Notes: generated from the letters alone by a model not told the origin. Counted from the first letter of the stretch, positions 44,168 through 53,616 are shown. The stretch: 64,000 nucleotides of DNA from Streptomyces rubradiris (GCF_016860525.1 NZ_BNEA01000015.1:248001-312000), one strand, 5' to 3'. Numbers and translations: made by a program.

Positions 44168-46290
44168 CCGGGAAGCTCAAGCCCTCCGACCCCTCCCACC
44201 TCGGTGGTCACCGGCTGCTCGCGCGGCTCGGCGCCGGCGGTATGGGGGTCGTGTACCTGGGACGGGCGCGGTCCGGGGCGCTGGCCGCCGTCAAGGTGAT
44301 CCTGCCGGAGTACGCCGACCAGCCCGAGTTCCGCGCCCGGTTCCGCCGCGAGGTCGCCGCGGCCCGCCGGGTGGACAGCCCCTGGGCCGTGGCGGTGACC
44401 GGCGCCGACCCGGACGCGCCCGCGCCCTGGCTGGCCACCGCCTTCGTACCGGGCCCCTCGCTCGCCGAGGCGGTCGCCGCCCGCGGGCCGCTGCCGCCGG
44501 AGGCGGTGCGTGCGCTCGGCCGGATGCTGGCCCGGGCGCTGACCGCCGTGCACGGCGCGGGCCTTGTGCACCGGGACGTCAAGCCCGGCAACGTCCTCCT
44601 CGCCCTGGACGGCCCGCGCCTGATCGACTTCGGCATCGCCCGCGCCCCTGAGGAGACGGCCCTCACCGCGGACGGCATGGTCGTCGGCACCCCCGGCTTC
44701 CTCGCGCCGGAGCAGGCACGGGCCCGCCCCGCCACCCCCGCCAGTGATGTCTTCGCCCTCGGCTGCCTCCTCTCCTACGCCGCCACCGGGCGCCCGCCCT
44801 TCGGCACCGGGGCCGTGGACGCCCTGCTGTACCGCACCGTCCACGACGAACCCGACCTGGAAGGGCTGCCCGACGGTCTGCGCGCGCCACTGGAGCGCTG
44901 TCTCGCCAAGGACCCGGCCGCCCGGCCCACCGCCCGCGAGGTGGCCGAGGCGCTCGGCGGCGACACGCCCTCCGGCGCCGACTGGCTGCCCGACGACGTC
45001 GTACGGCTCGTGGCGGAGCGGTCCGCCGCGCTGCTCGCCCTGCCGGACATCGAGGCGACGGCCCTCGACGCGGCGGCGGAGGAACCGCCGACGGGGTTTC
45101 CCGGGGACGCGGCCCCGGCACCGGGCCCTGGCGGCCGCCGTCGCATCCTGCTCCTCGGCGGCGCGGCCCTGCTCGCGGCGGGCGGCGGTGCCGCCTTCTG
45201 GGCGAGCCGCCGCGACGACGCGCCCGCCCCCGCCGCACGCCGCGTGCTGCTGGGCGTCCAGGCCGATCTGACGGGGCCGCAGAAAGCCGTGGGGCGGGCC
45301 CAGGAACGCGGTGTACGGCTGGCCGTCGAGCAGTTCAACGCGCGGAAGGACAAGCCGTTCACGCTCACCCTCACGGTCGCCGACGACGGCGGCGACGAGA
45401 CCCGCGCGGTGCGGGCCGCCCGGTCCCTGGCCGCCGATCCCGGCCTGCTCGCCGTCATAGGCTCGACCGGCGACCGGACCACCGGCGCCAGCCTGGACGC
45501 CTACGACGCACAGCTCGTTCCCCAGCTGACGGCCTCCTCCGCGCAGGCGGTGTACGGCGTCTCGGAGCCCCGCCACTTCCTCCAGGCCGTGCCCGGGTAC
45601 ATGGTGTCGCCCGCGCTGATCGCCCTTCAGCTCGCCAAGGCGGGCGCCCGGCGGGCGGGCGTCCTCATCGACCGCGACGGCGGCATCCCGTCCTGGCAGA
45701 TCGGCCACACCGCGTTCCAGGCCCTCGGCACCCTGAAGATCCCGGCCGAGCCACGGGTCGTACCCCGGCTCGCCGGGGACCTCGCTCCGGTGGTCGCGGA
45801 GATGCTCGCGCGCGAGCCGGACGGGTTCGTCTACACGGGCACCCCGGCGCGCGCGGCGGCCGTCGCCCGCGCGCTCGCCGAGCGGCGCTTCACCGGCGTG
45901 CGCGCCCTCGGCTACCCGGCGGCCGGCCAGGAGTTCCTGACCGAAGCGGGCCCGGCCGCCGAGGGCTGGCAGGTCTTCGCGCCGTACATCGACCCGTCGG
46001 CCGCACGGGTGCGCTCCTTCGCCGACGCCTACCGCGGGCGCTACGGCTCCGCTCCCCCGTACTGGGCGGCGGAGGCCTACGACGTGGCCCGCATGGTCAT
46101 CGCCCGGCTGGCCAAGGCGGGCGGCCGGCCCTCCCGGAGCAGGCTGTACGGCCTGCTGGCGAAGGGCACGTACAAGGGGCTGGTGCGCACGTACGCGTTC
46201 GACGAGAACCAGCAGCTCAAGGGGTACGACGTGTTCCGCTACGAGGTGAAGGGCGGCCGGTACGCCTACGCGGGCGAGGCGACTTTGTGA
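44164..46290 (+). CDS. Ser/Thr protein kinase fused to periplasmic-binding domain (1)
   Basis: A 708-residue receptor-type kinase. Residues 15-270 are a Hanks kinase: LGAGGMGVVYLG (22-33), Lys44 in AAVKVI, catalytic HRDVKPGN (Asp138), DFG at 155-157 and GTPGFLAPEQ. A membrane helix (ILLLGGAALLAAGGGAAFW, about 327-345) leads to an extracellular type I periplasmic-binding domain (VLLGVQADLTGPQKAVGRAQERGVRLAVEQFN to the end), like the substrate-binding proteins of branched-chain amino-acid transporters. It would sense a small ligand outside and phosphorylate proteins inside. It overlaps both neighbours by four bases. The linked transport permease is absent. Confidence 0.93.
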   Translation: MTGKLKPSDPSHLGGHRLLARLGAGGMGVVYLGRARSGALAAVKVILPEYADQPEFRARFRREVAAARRVDSPWAVAVTGADPDAPAPWLATAFVPGPSLAEAVAARGPLPPEAVRALGRMLARALTAVHGAGLVHRDVKPGNVLLALDGPRLIDFGIARAPEETALTADGMVVGTPGFLAPEQARARPATPASDVFALGCLLSYAATGRPPFGTGAVDALLYRTVHDEPDLEGLPDGLRAPLERCLAKDPAARPTAREVAEALGGDTPSGADWLPDDVVRLVAERSAALLALPDIEATALDAAAEEPPTGFPGDAAPAPGPGGRRRILLLGGAALLAAGGGAAFWASRRDDAPAPAARRVLLGVQADLTGPQKAVGRAQERGVRLAVEQFNARKDKPFTLTLTVADDGGDETRAVRAARSLAADPGLLAVIGSTGDRTTGASLDAYDAQLVPQLTASSAQAVYGVSEPRHFLQAVPGYMVSPALIALQLAKAGARRAGVLIDRDGGIPSWQIGHTAFQALGTLKIPAEPRVVPRLAGDLAPVVAEMLAREPDGFVYTGTPARAAAVARALAERRFTGVRALGYPAAGQEFLTEAGPAAEGWQVFAPYIDPSAARVRSFADAYRGRYGSAPPYWAAEAYDVARMVIARLAKAGGRPSRSRLYGLLAKGTYKGLVRTYAFDENQQLKGYDVFRYEVKGGRYAYAGEATL

Positions 46291-48491
46291 TGCGCTCGCT
46301 CGCGGCGGACGACCCGGAGGACATCGGCGGGCACCGGCTGCTGGCCCGGCTCGGCGCCGGCGGCATGGGCGTCGTCTATCTCGCCCGCGGCACGGGCGGG
46401 GCACTGGTCGCGCTGAAGGTGATCCGCGCCGAACACGCGGCGGACCCCGCCTTCCGGGCCCGGTTCCGGCGCGAGGTGACGGCCGTACGAGGGCTGGCCG
46501 GGCGGTGGCTGGTGCCGGTCGTGGCCGCCGACCCGGAGGCCCGTTCGCCCTGGCTGGCCACGGAGTTCGTGCCGGGCCCCGCCCTGGCGGAAGCGGTCGA
46601 CGGCCATGGAGCACTGCCCGTGGCCGCGGTGCGGGTGCTGGGCTCCCGGCTGGCCGAGGCGCTGACCGCCGTGCACGCGGCGGGTCTGGTGCACCGCGAT
46701 GTCAAGCCGGGCAACGTGCTGTTGGGCCTCGACGGTCCCCGGCTCATCGACTTCGGCATCGCCCTCGCCGCCGGGGCCACCGCGCTGACCGCGCCCGACG
46801 CCGTCGTGGGCACACCGGGCTTTTTGTCACCGGAACAGGCCCGCGCCCGCGCCGAGGAGGTCGGCCCGCCGAGCGACGTCTTCTCCCTTGGGTGCGTACT
46901 GGCGTACGCGGCCTCGGCCCGGCGCCCGTTCGGCACCGGGCACGCGGCGGCGGTGCTGTTCCGCACGGTGCACGAGGACCCCGACCTCACGGACGTGCCC
47001 GCCGGACTGCGCCCGCTGATCGAGAGCTGCCTCGCCAAGGACCCCGCGCGCCGCCCGACGGCCGCGCGGGTCCGGACGGCGCTCCAGGACCCCCGGACGC
47101 AGCTGGTGCGGGACGCCGGTCCCGCCGGCGGCGGGGCCGAGGGCTGGCTGCCGCCCGCCGTGCTGCGCCTGGTCGCCGAACGCTCCGCCCGCGCACTGGA
47201 CTTGCCCGCCCCCCGGCGCGCCACGGGTCGGCCCGCGCCCGAGGAGACCGTCACCGGTCCGGCGCCGACGGCCCCGGCCGGGAAGCGCGCGCCGGACCGG
47301 CGGCGGGTGCTGGCGGTGGGGGGCGCGACGGCCTCGGTTCTGGCACTCGGCGGCGGGACCGCCGCGTACCTGACGCTCGGTCAGAAAACCGGCGGAGAAC
47401 TGCCCGTGCACACCCTGGGCTTCCAGGCCGACCTGAGCGGCGCGGACCAGGCGGACGGCGTGGCCCAGGAGCGGGGCGCGCGTCTGGCCGTGGCGCACCA
47501 CAACGCGCGCGCGGGCATCTCCTTCCGGCTCGCCCTCGACACCTACGACGACCGGGGCGACGCCACCCGGGCCCGACAAGCCGCCGAACGCTTCACCAAG
47601 GCCGCCGTGCGCGCGGTCCTCGGCCCGGACACACCGGCCGCGGCACGGGCCGCCGCGCCGCGCTACCGGACCGCGCGCACCGCCATGGTCCTGGTCTCGC
47701 TGGACGATCCCCGGCTGGAAGAGGACGACACCCTGCGGACCCTGCGCGTCACCCGCGCCCCGGAGGAGTTCCTGGCGGTTCCGCTGGCCGCGTACCTGAC
47801 CTCCGTGCGGCCGGTGGACCGTACCGCCGTGATCGACGACCGGGCGGCGGGTCGCGTGGGGTCCGACCTGGCCGGCTCGCTCACCCGGCGTCCGCCGAAC
47901 GAGGGCACGACCCGCGTGTACCCCGTGCCGGCGGGAAGCGGCGACTTCTCCCCCGCCGTCCGCGCCGCGCTCGCCGACCGGGCCCAGGCCGTCGTCTTCA
48001 CCGGGACCTCGGCGGACCGCGCCGCGCGCTGCGCCCGTGTCCTCGCCGAGACCGGCTTCACCGGGCCGCGCCTCGGCACCTGGCACCTCATGCGGCCGGA
48101 CTTCCTCCGGAAGGGCGGGGCGGCGGCCGAGGGGTGGGTGTTCGGCGCCCCGTTCACCGATCCCGGCAGCGTGTCCGGCGCCTTCCGGTCCGCCTACCGC
48201 GCGGCCTATGGCGTCGCGCCCGGCCGCTGGGCCCCGGAGGCGTACGACGCGGTGGGGCTGGTCGCCCGGGCCCTGGAGTCGCTGGGCGGCCGGGCCGGGA
48301 TCACCGCCGGGGCGGTCGCCGAGCGGCTGTCGGACCTCACCTATCAGGGACTCGCCAAGCCCCTCCGCCTCACCGCCGGCGTCCCCCGGAGCATCGACCC
48401 ACAACAGGACCAGGGGTACTTCCTGTATCAGACGGAAGGGAAGGCCTTCCGGTACCTCGGGCCGTCCGACCGGTTCACCAAGAACAGATAA
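46287..48491 (+). CDS. Ser/Thr protein kinase fused to periplasmic-binding domain (2)
   Basis: A 734-residue paralogue of the preceding gene with the same layout. The kinase domain has LGAGGMGVVYLARG, ALKVI, VHRDVKPGN, IDFGIAL and GTPGFLSPEQ; a membrane helix (VLAVGGATASVLALGGGTAAYLTL, about 338-361) and a type I periplasmic-binding domain starting HTLGFQADLSGADQADGVAQERGARLAVAHHN follow. The extracellular half is more diverged than the kinase half, so the two proteins probably sense different ligands. GTG 46287 overlaps the upstream stop; ATG 46290 is an in-frame alternative. The tandem arrangement indicates local gene duplication. Confidence 0.93.
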   Translation: MMRSLAADDPEDIGGHRLLARLGAGGMGVVYLARGTGGALVALKVIRAEHAADPAFRARFRREVTAVRGLAGRWLVPVVAADPEARSPWLATEFVPGPALAEAVDGHGALPVAAVRVLGSRLAEALTAVHAAGLVHRDVKPGNVLLGLDGPRLIDFGIALAAGATALTAPDAVVGTPGFLSPEQARARAEEVGPPSDVFSLGCVLAYAASARRPFGTGHAAAVLFRTVHEDPDLTDVPAGLRPLIESCLAKDPARRPTAARVRTALQDPRTQLVRDAGPAGGGAEGWLPPAVLRLVAERSARALDLPAPRRATGRPAPEETVTGPAPTAPAGKRAPDRRRVLAVGGATASVLALGGGTAAYLTLGQKTGGELPVHTLGFQADLSGADQADGVAQERGARLAVAHHNARAGISFRLALDTYDDRGDATRARQAAERFTKAAVRAVLGPDTPAAARAAAPRYRTARTAMVLVSLDDPRLEEDDTLRTLRVTRAPEEFLAVPLAAYLTSVRPVDRTAVIDDRAAGRVGSDLAGSLTRRPPNEGTTRVYPVPAGSGDFSPAVRAALADRAQAVVFTGTSADRAARCARVLAETGFTGPRLGTWHLMRPDFLRKGGAAAEGWVFGAPFTDPGSVSGAFRSAYRAAYGVAPGRWAPEAYDAVGLVARALESLGGRAGITAGAVAERLSDLTYQGLAKPLRLTAGVPRSIDPQQDQGYFLYQTEGKAFRYLGPSDRFTKNR

Positions 48492-48570
48492 AAAATGTGA
48501 TGCAACCTTGTGCGGCGGTTGTGAGTCTTCTGATCGATCACACTGTGGTCGCGTCTACAAGGAGACCATC

Positions 48571-49644
48571 ATCAGCGCCATACGTAAGACCCTCACCGCC
48601 ACCGCCGTAGTCGGTGCCGTCCTCGCGGGCTCCGCCGCCTGCGGAACGGTGGAGCAGCTCTCCGCCGGCCAGAAGCTCGACAAGGCCTTCGACAAGCTCG
48701 GCGAGGAGAAGACGCTCTCCTTCGAGCTGGACCTGGACACCGACGCCGCGACCCTGAAGGCGCTGGACGCCAAGTCCGAGCCGGAGCCCGGTGACGAGAT
48801 CCCCGACGAGGCCGCGAAGCTGATCAGCGACGCGAAGATCACGCTCACCGTGGAGTCGAAGAAGCCGCTCGCCGAGTCCGGTGAGAAGGACCTCGTCGGC
48901 ATGGCCATGAAGATCAGCAGCCCGGCCGGCGACCTCGCCGAGTACCGGATGATCGGTGACTTCATCTACCTCCGCGCCGACCCCGACGCCTTCCGCAAGC
49001 TGTCGGGCAGCCCCGTCCCGCCCGCCGACGAACTGCCGCCGGAGGCCGGGGCCCTCAAGGACGTCCTGCAGGGCAAGTGGGTGAAGTTCAGCGTCAAGGA
49101 GATGGAGAAGGCCGGCCTCGGCGGCGGGGAGGACGAGGAGAGCCCCTCGCCCACCCCGTCCCTGGACGCCAAGACGCAGAAGAAGCTCATGAACACCCTG
49201 CGGGACATCGTCGCCCGCGAGGTGAAGCTGAAGGCGGCCGAGGGGGACGGTGACACCGAGCACATCACCGCCACGGCCCCGTTCCGCACGCTCATGACCA
49301 AGATGATCGGCGGCATCCGCCCGCTGGCGAAGGACCTGCCGCCGGGCATGGACCTGCCGACGGAGAAGGACCTGAAGGACGCCCCCAACGCCAAGGTGAC
49401 GGCGGACTTCACGCTGAAGAACGGTGAGCTGACCGAGGTGAACGTGGACCTCGCCAAGCTGGCCGAGACCGCCAAGGTCAAGAAGCTGGGCCTGGTCCTG
49501 CGGATGAGCGACGGCATCAGGCCCACCGCGCCGGCCGACGCCAAGGTGCTGGACATGAAGCAGATCATGCAGGGCCTTCTCTCCACGCCCGGCATGAGCG
49601 AGGAAGAGTTCGGCGACGAAGAGTTCGGCGACGAGGAGTTCTGA
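48571..49644 (+). CDS. Lipoprotein lacking a standard start codon
   Basis: A 357-residue lipoprotein: signal peptide ending VLAGSAACG (cysteine about residue 23), then a mostly beta domain with MKISSPAGDLAEYRMIGDFIYLRADPDAF, LKDVLQGKWVKFSVKEME and ITATAPFRTLMTKMI, as in LppX/LprG-like actinobacterial lipoproteins, and an acidic repeat EEFGDEEFGDEEF at the end. An ideal AAGGAG (48559-48564) is followed 6 bases later by ATC 48571, not ATG, GTG or TTG; the next in-frame candidate is TTG 48508, which would place the ribosome site inside the gene. Translation from ATC, a sequencing error, or loss of function are the options. It is followed by a terminator. Confidence 0.75.
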   Translation: MSAIRKTLTATAVVGAVLAGSAACGTVEQLSAGQKLDKAFDKLGEEKTLSFELDLDTDAATLKALDAKSEPEPGDEIPDEAAKLISDAKITLTVESKKPLAESGEKDLVGMAMKISSPAGDLAEYRMIGDFIYLRADPDAFRKLSGSPVPPADELPPEAGALKDVLQGKWVKFSVKEMEKAGLGGGEDEESPSPTPSLDAKTQKKLMNTLRDIVAREVKLKAAEGDGDTEHITATAPFRTLMTKMIGGIRPLAKDLPPGMDLPTEKDLKDAPNAKVTADFTLKNGELTEVNVDLAKLAETAKVKKLGLVLRMSDGIRPTAPADAKVLDMKQIMQGLLSTPGMSEEEFGDEEFGDEEF

Positions 49645-49658
49645 TCCGCCGGGCGTGC

Positions 49659-49692
49659 GGCGGGAGGGTGTCCGGGCGGACGCCCTCCCGCC
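49659..49692 (+). terminator. Terminator after lipoprotein gene
   Basis: A 16-bp inverted repeat (49659-49674 with 49677-49692, one G-T wobble) begins 15 bases after the lipoprotein stop codon. Confidence 0.85.
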
Positions 49693-49699
49693 CTCGTCT

Positions 49700-51007
49700 T
49701 GGCGGTCGCCGGGCCTCAGACAACAGGCCGCGCGGATCGACGCCGTGGAGTTCCATCCAGGCGTTCAGCCGCACGGGGGTCTCCGTGCAGACGGAACGCT
49801 GCGTCGTCGAGTACGGGGTGCCGACCGGCTTGGCGAGGTGGGTACGGATCGCCCCGACGTTCAGCAGGGGCGGCGCCGGGGTCGGCGGCGACCCGGCTCA
49901 GTTCCCGGTTGACCGCCTCGTCGTACCCGGGGTCCTGGGTCGAGGGGTAGGGCGCCTTGCGGCGCTGGCCGATCGACTCCGGCAGCAGGTGCTTGGCCGC
50001 GTGCCGCAGGAGACTCTTCTCCCGCCCCTCGAACGTCTTCACCGACCAGGGCGCGTTGTGGACGTACTCGACGAGCCGGTGGTCGCACAGCGGGACCCTG
50101 ACCTCCGGGCCGGTCGCCATGCTCATCCGGTCCTCGCGGTCCAGCATCATCTGCAGGAAGCGGGTGATGTCCAGGTAACTCGCCAGCCTCATCCGCCGTT
50201 CGACCGGGCTGTCACCGGGCAGGTGGGTGACCTCGTTCGCGGCGCTGCGGTACTGGTCGGCGAGGTTCGACTCCTTGACCGGGGCGGGGTCCAGGAAGCT
50301 CGTGGCCTGCTCGCTCACCGGAACCTTGTTGATCGCGTGCCAGGGGTAGGTGTCGGCCTGCGAGGCGACCGGGGCGTGGAAGCGTCGGGCGCTTCCCGGA
50401 ACGGCTCGGGCCGGAAGTTCTCGGCGAGGCCGGAGAAGTCGACGGAGAACGCGCGGACCCGTCCCCCGCCGCCGGCGTCCGGCGAACGCTGGGCGAGCGC
50501 GGTCAGCGCGCTGGAGCCCAGGCCGCCCGACAGCAGCAGTCACAGCGGCACGTCGGACACCATCTGCCGGGCGACCGCGTCCTCCAGGATCTCCCGCACC
50601 CTCGCGACACTGCCGGGATGTCGAGTCTCCAGCACGCCTCCTGGCGAAGCCCGCGCGGCCGACGTAGAAGAGCGGCTTGATCCCGAGACGATCCCGGACC
50701 AGGAGCAGTTCCTCGGTCCGGGTGTCCCACAGGGTGAAGGCGTACATCCCGTCGAAGCGGTCGACGAGATCGCTGCCCCACTGGAGGTAGGCGCGGAGCA
50801 CGACCTCGCTGTCGCTCCTGATGCGGAAGCGGTGTCCCAGGAGGACCAGTTCCTCATGGAGGTCCTCGAAGTCGTACACCTCGCCGCTGTAGCTGACGAC
50901 CACGAGCGGCTCTCGCCGTCCGGACCGGTCTCCGAGGTGCGCATCGGCTGCCGGCCGCCCTCGATGTCGATCACTTCGAAGTCCACCCATCCAGCGATTC
51001 CGCACAT
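49700..51007 (-). pseudogene. Broken asparagine synthetase (AsnB-type)
   Basis: ATG 51007 begins MCGIAGWVDFEV with the N-terminal nucleophile Cys2 of glutamine-hydrolysing asparagine synthetases. The usual stretch RRGPDA after it is missing; the sequence passes to EPLVVVSYSGEVYDFEDLHEELVLLGHRF and DRFDGMYAFTLWDTRTEELLLVRDRLGIKPLFYVGRAGF in another frame, then shifts again to TRHPGSVARVREILEDAVARQMVSDVPL, an in-frame stop, and LLSGGLGSSALTAL. After a gap the C-terminal part SYLDITRFLQMMLDREDRMSMATGPEVRVPLCDHRLVEYV is intact, and the end shifts once more. A full enzyme would be about 610 residues. At least three frameshifts and two deletions make it non-functional. Confidence 0.85.
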
Positions 51008-51048
51008 GGGAACGCCCTTCACTGCGGGCCGGATGACACGCCGGCCGG

Positions 51049-52293
51049 CTACGCGGCGACCTTGGCCGTCCGCTCCGGCGAGCTCTTGGCCAGCCGGTGC
51101 CCCAGTTCGGAGAGGCCCAGCGCGAGCACGGCCACCGCGGCGCCGATCAGGCTGATGTTCCGGGCCCCGATGGTGTTGAGGCCCACCGCGCCGATGACGC
51201 CGGACAGGGCGATGGCGAGGTAGAGGAACGCGGCGTTGAGGGAGATCAGGAGGGGAGCCGACTCCGGGTTGAGGGAGATCAGGCGCGACTGCTGCGGCGC
51301 GGTGATGCCCCATGCCGCCATGCCGTACACCACGATGACGACGGCCGCCGCGGCGAACGAGCCGGTGGCGAGCGGCACCACGAGGAGGCTGACCGCCAGC
51401 AGGACGATCGAGCCGCCCACCACCACACGTGCCCCGAACCGGTCGGCCAGCGTCCCGGCGTAGTAATTGCCGACCATGCCCGTCAGGCCGAAGGCGAACA
51501 TGAGGATGGCCAGTTTCCGGCCGTCGCCGCCGGTGGCGGGGGCGAACACCTCGGCCATGTAGGTGTAGACGATGTAGGCCGCGGTGAAGGCGACGAGCGT
51601 CGCGGCGAGCACGGCGACCGCGCGGCGGTCGCGGAGCGGCGCGAGGCGTTGGCGCAGACCGCCCGGAGCCCCTACGACCACCGCCGGCACGAGGGCGAAC
51701 ACGCCGAACAGGCTCAGCACGGTGAGGAGGGCGATGAACCACATTGTGGCCCGCCAGTCGAAGACGCTGCCCACCACGGTCCCGATCGGAGCGCCCAGCG
51801 CCGTGGCGGCGGTGAGTCCGGTGGTGACGGCGGCGATGGCCCGGCCGCGGCGTCCGGGCCCCATCAGCGCGGAGGCGGTGACGCTGGCCGCCGGGATGTA
51901 GAGGCCCGCACCGACGGCGGCGACCACCTGGGCCGCCAGGACCACGGGGAACGACGGTGCGAAACCGGTCCCCACGACGCCCAGCAGATAGACCAGCACG
52001 GACAGCTTGAGCACCTTGTGACGCGGCCAGGCGGCGGTGAGCGTGCCCAGGATCGGCGCCATCACCGCGCAGGTCAGCGCGAACACGGTGACCACCTGCC
52101 CGGCGGTGGTGATGCCCACGGACAGGGAATCGCTTAACTCCGGCAGGACACCGGCGAGCACGAACTCGTCCGTACCGATGGCGAAGGCACCGAATGCCAG
52201 GACGAGGACTCCCCGCCACGGTGCGGCGGACTCTCCCTCGTCGGTCTTCCCCCCAGGCGTCCCGCTCTTCCGGTCCGGAACGGACTTACTCAC
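51049..52293 (-). CDS. MFS transporter (DHA1, AraJ/sugar-efflux-like)
   Basis: A 414-residue 12-helix major facilitator. GAFAIGTDEFVLAGVLPELSDSLSVGITTAGQVVTVFALTCAVMAPILGTLTAAWPRHKVL is the standard first third of the AraJ/NepI/drug-efflux DHA1 group, with the conserved Asp-Glu-Phe of helix 1; GNYYAGTLADRFGARVV is the second-half signature. GTG 52293 follows GAGGAGGG. It is divergent from a TetR gene with two operator-like palindromes between them, so it is very likely repressed by that regulator and induced by its ligand, as in classic drug-efflux pairs. Substrate unknown. Confidence 0.92.
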   Translation of the reverse strand: MSKSVPDRKSGTPGGKTDEGESAAPWRGVLVLAFGAFAIGTDEFVLAGVLPELSDSLSVGITTAGQVVTVFALTCAVMAPILGTLTAAWPRHKVLKLSVLVYLLGVVGTGFAPSFPVVLAAQVVAAVGAGLYIPAASVTASALMGPGRRGRAIAAVTTGLTAATALGAPIGTVVGSVFDWRATMWFIALLTVLSLFGVFALVPAVVVGAPGGLRQRLAPLRDRRAVAVLAATLVAFTAAYIVYTYMAEVFAPATGGDGRKLAILMFAFGLTGMVGNYYAGTLADRFGARVVVGGSIVLLAVSLLVVPLATGSFAAAAVVIVVYGMAAWGITAPQQSRLISLNPESAPLLISLNAAFLYLAIALSGVIGAVGLNTIGARNISLIGAAVAVLALGLSELGHRLAKSSPERTAKVAA

Positions 52294-52313
52294 GATGAAC
52301 CCTCCTCGATTTC

Positions 52314-52359
52314 GGTACCGATCAGTACCATTTCGGCGGACGGTATCGGTCGGTACCGT
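52314..52359. promoter_or_regulatory. Two TetR-type operators in divergent promoter region
   Basis: GGTACCGATCAGTACC (52314-52329) and ACGGTATCGGTCGGTACCGT (52340-52359) are related imperfect palindromes between the MFS and TetR starts. Their GGTACCGATC cores are repeated, as expected for a TetR dimer binding site controlling both genes. Confidence 0.75.
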
Positions 52360-52388
52360 TTAGCGTCAAGGGCGACTACCCTGGCCAC

Positions 52389-52931
52389 ATGCCGACTCGC
52401 GCACGTGACCGCCTCCTCCAGGCAGCCGATGAGCTCTTCTACGAGGAGGGCATCAACGGAGTGGGCCTGGAGCGCCTGCTGAGCCACTCCGGCGTCGGAC
52501 GCGCCTCCCTCTACCGGCACTTCGACGGCAAGGACGACCTGGTGTCCGCGGTCCTGCGGCGCCGGGACGAGCACTGGAGGCGGTGGCTGCGGGAGCGGGT
52601 GGAGGCCCGCGGCGGCGCGCCCCTGGCCGTCTTCGACGCCCTGGCCGAGGGGGCGGAGGACAGCTCGTTCCGTGGCTGCGCCTTCATCAACGCCATGGCG
52701 GAGATGGCGAAGGAGCCCGGCAGCACCGTGCACCGGCTCGCGGTCGAGCACAAGCGCAAGGTGACCGACTACGTGCGCGGCCTGATCGCGGACGCCGGCC
52801 ACGCCGGGGCGCCGGAGCTGGCGGAACAGTTCACGCTGCTCATGGACGGGGCCGTGGTCACCGCGATGAGCGAGCGCAGCGTCGAGCCCTTCCGGCGGGC
52901 CCGGCAGATGGCTCAGAGACTGCTGTCCTGA
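52389..52931 (+). CDS. TetR family transcriptional regulator
   Basis: A 180-residue TetR protein. The N-terminal helix-turn-helix is clear: RDRLLQAADELFYEEGINGVGLERLLSHSGVGRASLYRHFDGKDDLVSAVL. The C-terminal ligand domain includes GCAFINAMAEMAKEPGSTVHRLAVEHK, which fits the TetR_C subgroup of drug-efflux repressors. ATG 52389 lies 30 bases after the second operator with no obvious ribosome site, so a leaderless message is possible. It should repress itself and the divergent MFS gene. Confidence 0.93.
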   Translation: MPTRARDRLLQAADELFYEEGINGVGLERLLSHSGVGRASLYRHFDGKDDLVSAVLRRRDEHWRRWLRERVEARGGAPLAVFDALAEGAEDSSFRGCAFINAMAEMAKEPGSTVHRLAVEHKRKVTDYVRGLIADAGHAGAPELAEQFTLLMDGAVVTAMSERSVEPFRRARQMAQRLLS

Positions 52932-52965
52932 CCGTCGTACCGCCTCGTACACGCCCGTCCGGCCG

Positions 52966-53616
52966 TCAGTCACATACCTCAGAGTCCGTCGCGGCCACCT
53001 TCTCCAGGCCGCGGGACAGCCCGGGAGAACTCCAGGATTCTTCGGTGAACCGGGCGATGGTGTCTTGGGAGCGAACCGGCCCTCCGAGGGCTTGGCGGAG
53101 CCCGTGTCGAGGTCGAGGCCGGTTCCCACCAGGGCGAGGTGGGGGAAGTTCGTGCAGACGCCGAACTTCTCCAGGGCCCCGACCGGGTAGACCGGCGGCG
53201 GGAGGATCTCGCGGGCGCCCCGCGCACATCCCCAGCCGAAGAAAGCGGCGTCCAGTTCCCTGAGGAGGTCGGTCTCGTCCGGTGACAGGACGACCAGCGC
53301 GTCGCCGGTGCCCAGGTCGAACCGCGTGGTGGGAGCGACTCGAAGCTGTACGTCATGTACCGCTTGATGTAGGCCGCCACGTCGGCCGGTTCCTGCTCGG
53401 TCGAGTTCTTCTCGACCTCGGTGAAGAGGGCCGAGACCAGTTCGCGGCCGAAGGCGATGTGCTGGGACTGTCCTGGTGGCGGCTCCGGTTGACGGCCCGG
53501 ATCGTCTCGTGCAGGCGGGTGTCCAGGGCCATCACGCTTTCGTAGCGGGACAGCGCGCAGAGCTGTTCCTGCGTCAGCTTTTCGGCCGCGGCCGTTCCGT
53601 GCGTGGTGGTGAGCAC
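52966..53616 (-). pseudogene. Decayed class-II synthetase-like (amino acid:carrier protein ligase-like) gene
   Basis: Starting from GTG 53616 the product can be read only across several frames: AAEKLTQEQLCALSRYESVMALDTRLHETIRAVNRSRHQD, then IAFGRELVSALFTEVEKNSTEQEPADVAAYIKRYM, then TGDALVVLSPDETDLLRELDAAFFGWGCARGAREILPPPVYPVGALEKFGVCTNFPHLALVGTGLDL, then FTEESWSSPGLSRGLEKVA. The third block resembles the N-terminal core of the class II aminoacyl-tRNA-synthetase-like ligases that load amino acids onto carrier proteins. The catalytic C-terminal half is gone. At least three frameshifts are needed. The family call is tentative; the broken state is clear. Confidence 0.55.

Noticed and set aside
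43798..46614. A 938-codon minus-strand frame opposite the first kinase fusion
   Set aside because: Antisense shadow of a well-supported kinase gene; low-complexity product with no start signal.
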